Origin: Bacteroidales bacterium
GTDB lineage: Bacteria > Bacteroidota > Bacteroidia > Bacteroidales > UBA932
Reading direction: 5' to 3'
DNA: 64,000 nt
Assembly: GCA_023667095.1 (NCBI GenBank)
Contig: JAMPAT010000008.1
Span: 62,001 to 126,000 of the forward strand
The notes beneath the pieces are model-generated. The model had not been told where the DNA came from and made no database searches. It saw only the letters and a list, made by a program, of their open reading frames with translations. Numbering within the stretch: position 1 is the first letter of the stretch; every line of letters starts with the position of its first letter. The translations under genes were made by a program, and so were the position numbers. Shown piece by piece: positions 63,870-64,000 of the stretch.

Positions 63870-64000
63870 TTATTCTTGATTCTTTCCGAGTATCTTTCCG
63901 ACTTCGGTTTTGATGACCTCCTCGTGGTGAAAATAGGCGCTGTAATTGATTCCGTTCGCATCGCACCAGGCACGGATGGCCCGGTCGTTCGCTATCAGTT
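63870..64000 (-). CDS. C-terminal end of a gene running off the right edge
   Basis: The minus strand is open from the window edge to TAA 63872-63870. The last 43 codons include IRAWCDANGINYSAYFHHEE and end GKILGKNQE. The sequence looks like a genuine C-terminus, but the family is not recognised. The gap 63738-63869 shows nothing else. Confidence 0.6.
   Translation of the reverse strand, partial: LIANDRAIRAWCDANGINYSAYFHHEEVIKTEVGKILGKNQE

Noticed and set aside
1..64000. CRISPR arrays, tRNA or rRNA genes, transposase genes
   Set aside because: No regular short repeats with spacers, no cloverleaf-like sequence, no rRNA motifs and no transposase or integrase frames were recognised by reading.

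Overview
The window comes from a Bacteroidales-type genome (Bacteroidota). The evidence is repeated promoter -7 boxes of the form TAnnTTTG, a Rho factor with a long disordered insert, Bacteroidota-style LptD, MlaD and PorT-like envelope proteins, a pyrophosphate-type phosphofructokinase, and weak Shine-Dalgarno sequences throughout. No rRNA, tRNA or CRISPR array was recognised. The genus cannot be fixed from the sequence alone.

Left region (about 1-22400) is accessory DNA. After the end of a retropepsin-like protease comes an AT-rich, same-strand block: a membrane-anchored periplasmic vWA protein, a Tubulin_2-like GTPase candidate, a 698-residue protein of unknown family, a small membrane protein, a membrane-tethered J-domain protein, an M48 metalloprotease, a Cys-cluster membrane protein, a RavA-like MoxR ATPase, a ViaA-like vWA protein and a small winged-helix protein. 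A Sel1-repeat protein and a TPR lipoprotein sit inside this block, bracketed by a perfect 78-bp direct repeat, and look like later cargo. I regard the vWA / tubulin-like / J-domain / M48 / RavA-ViaA set as the best candidate for an undescribed multi-component system, perhaps one that monitors or remodels the envelope or answers invaders. Downstream lie two decayed fragments resembling the C-terminus of an ADP-ribosylglycohydrolase, flanking a membrane toroid-like protein and an AAA/PD-(D/E)XK protein.

The core region (about 22400-58300) is mostly housekeeping: cyclophilin and HAD phosphatase; an aminotransferase; carAB behind a leader that looks like a pyrimidine-sensitive attenuator; rho; lptD divergent from an amidase-mlaD pair; dnaA-pepD-rpe; birA divergent from rsfS-ftsH-cdsA, then psd and a CBS-domain membrane protein; a six-gene leftward run ligA, yihY, relA/spoT, Ig-like lipoprotein, PorT-like barrel, ispG; and pfkA. 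Several divergent gene pairs share face-to-face promoters.

The right region (about 58300-64000) is again accessory and decaying: a broken Fic gene, an Imm26-like immunity protein with a small partner, a truncated AAA ATPase gene, a PfkB sugar kinase, a frame-broken small gene, and an AAA_14/DUF4143 ATPase preceded by two copies of a dyad operator-like motif. A gene of unknown family runs off the right edge.
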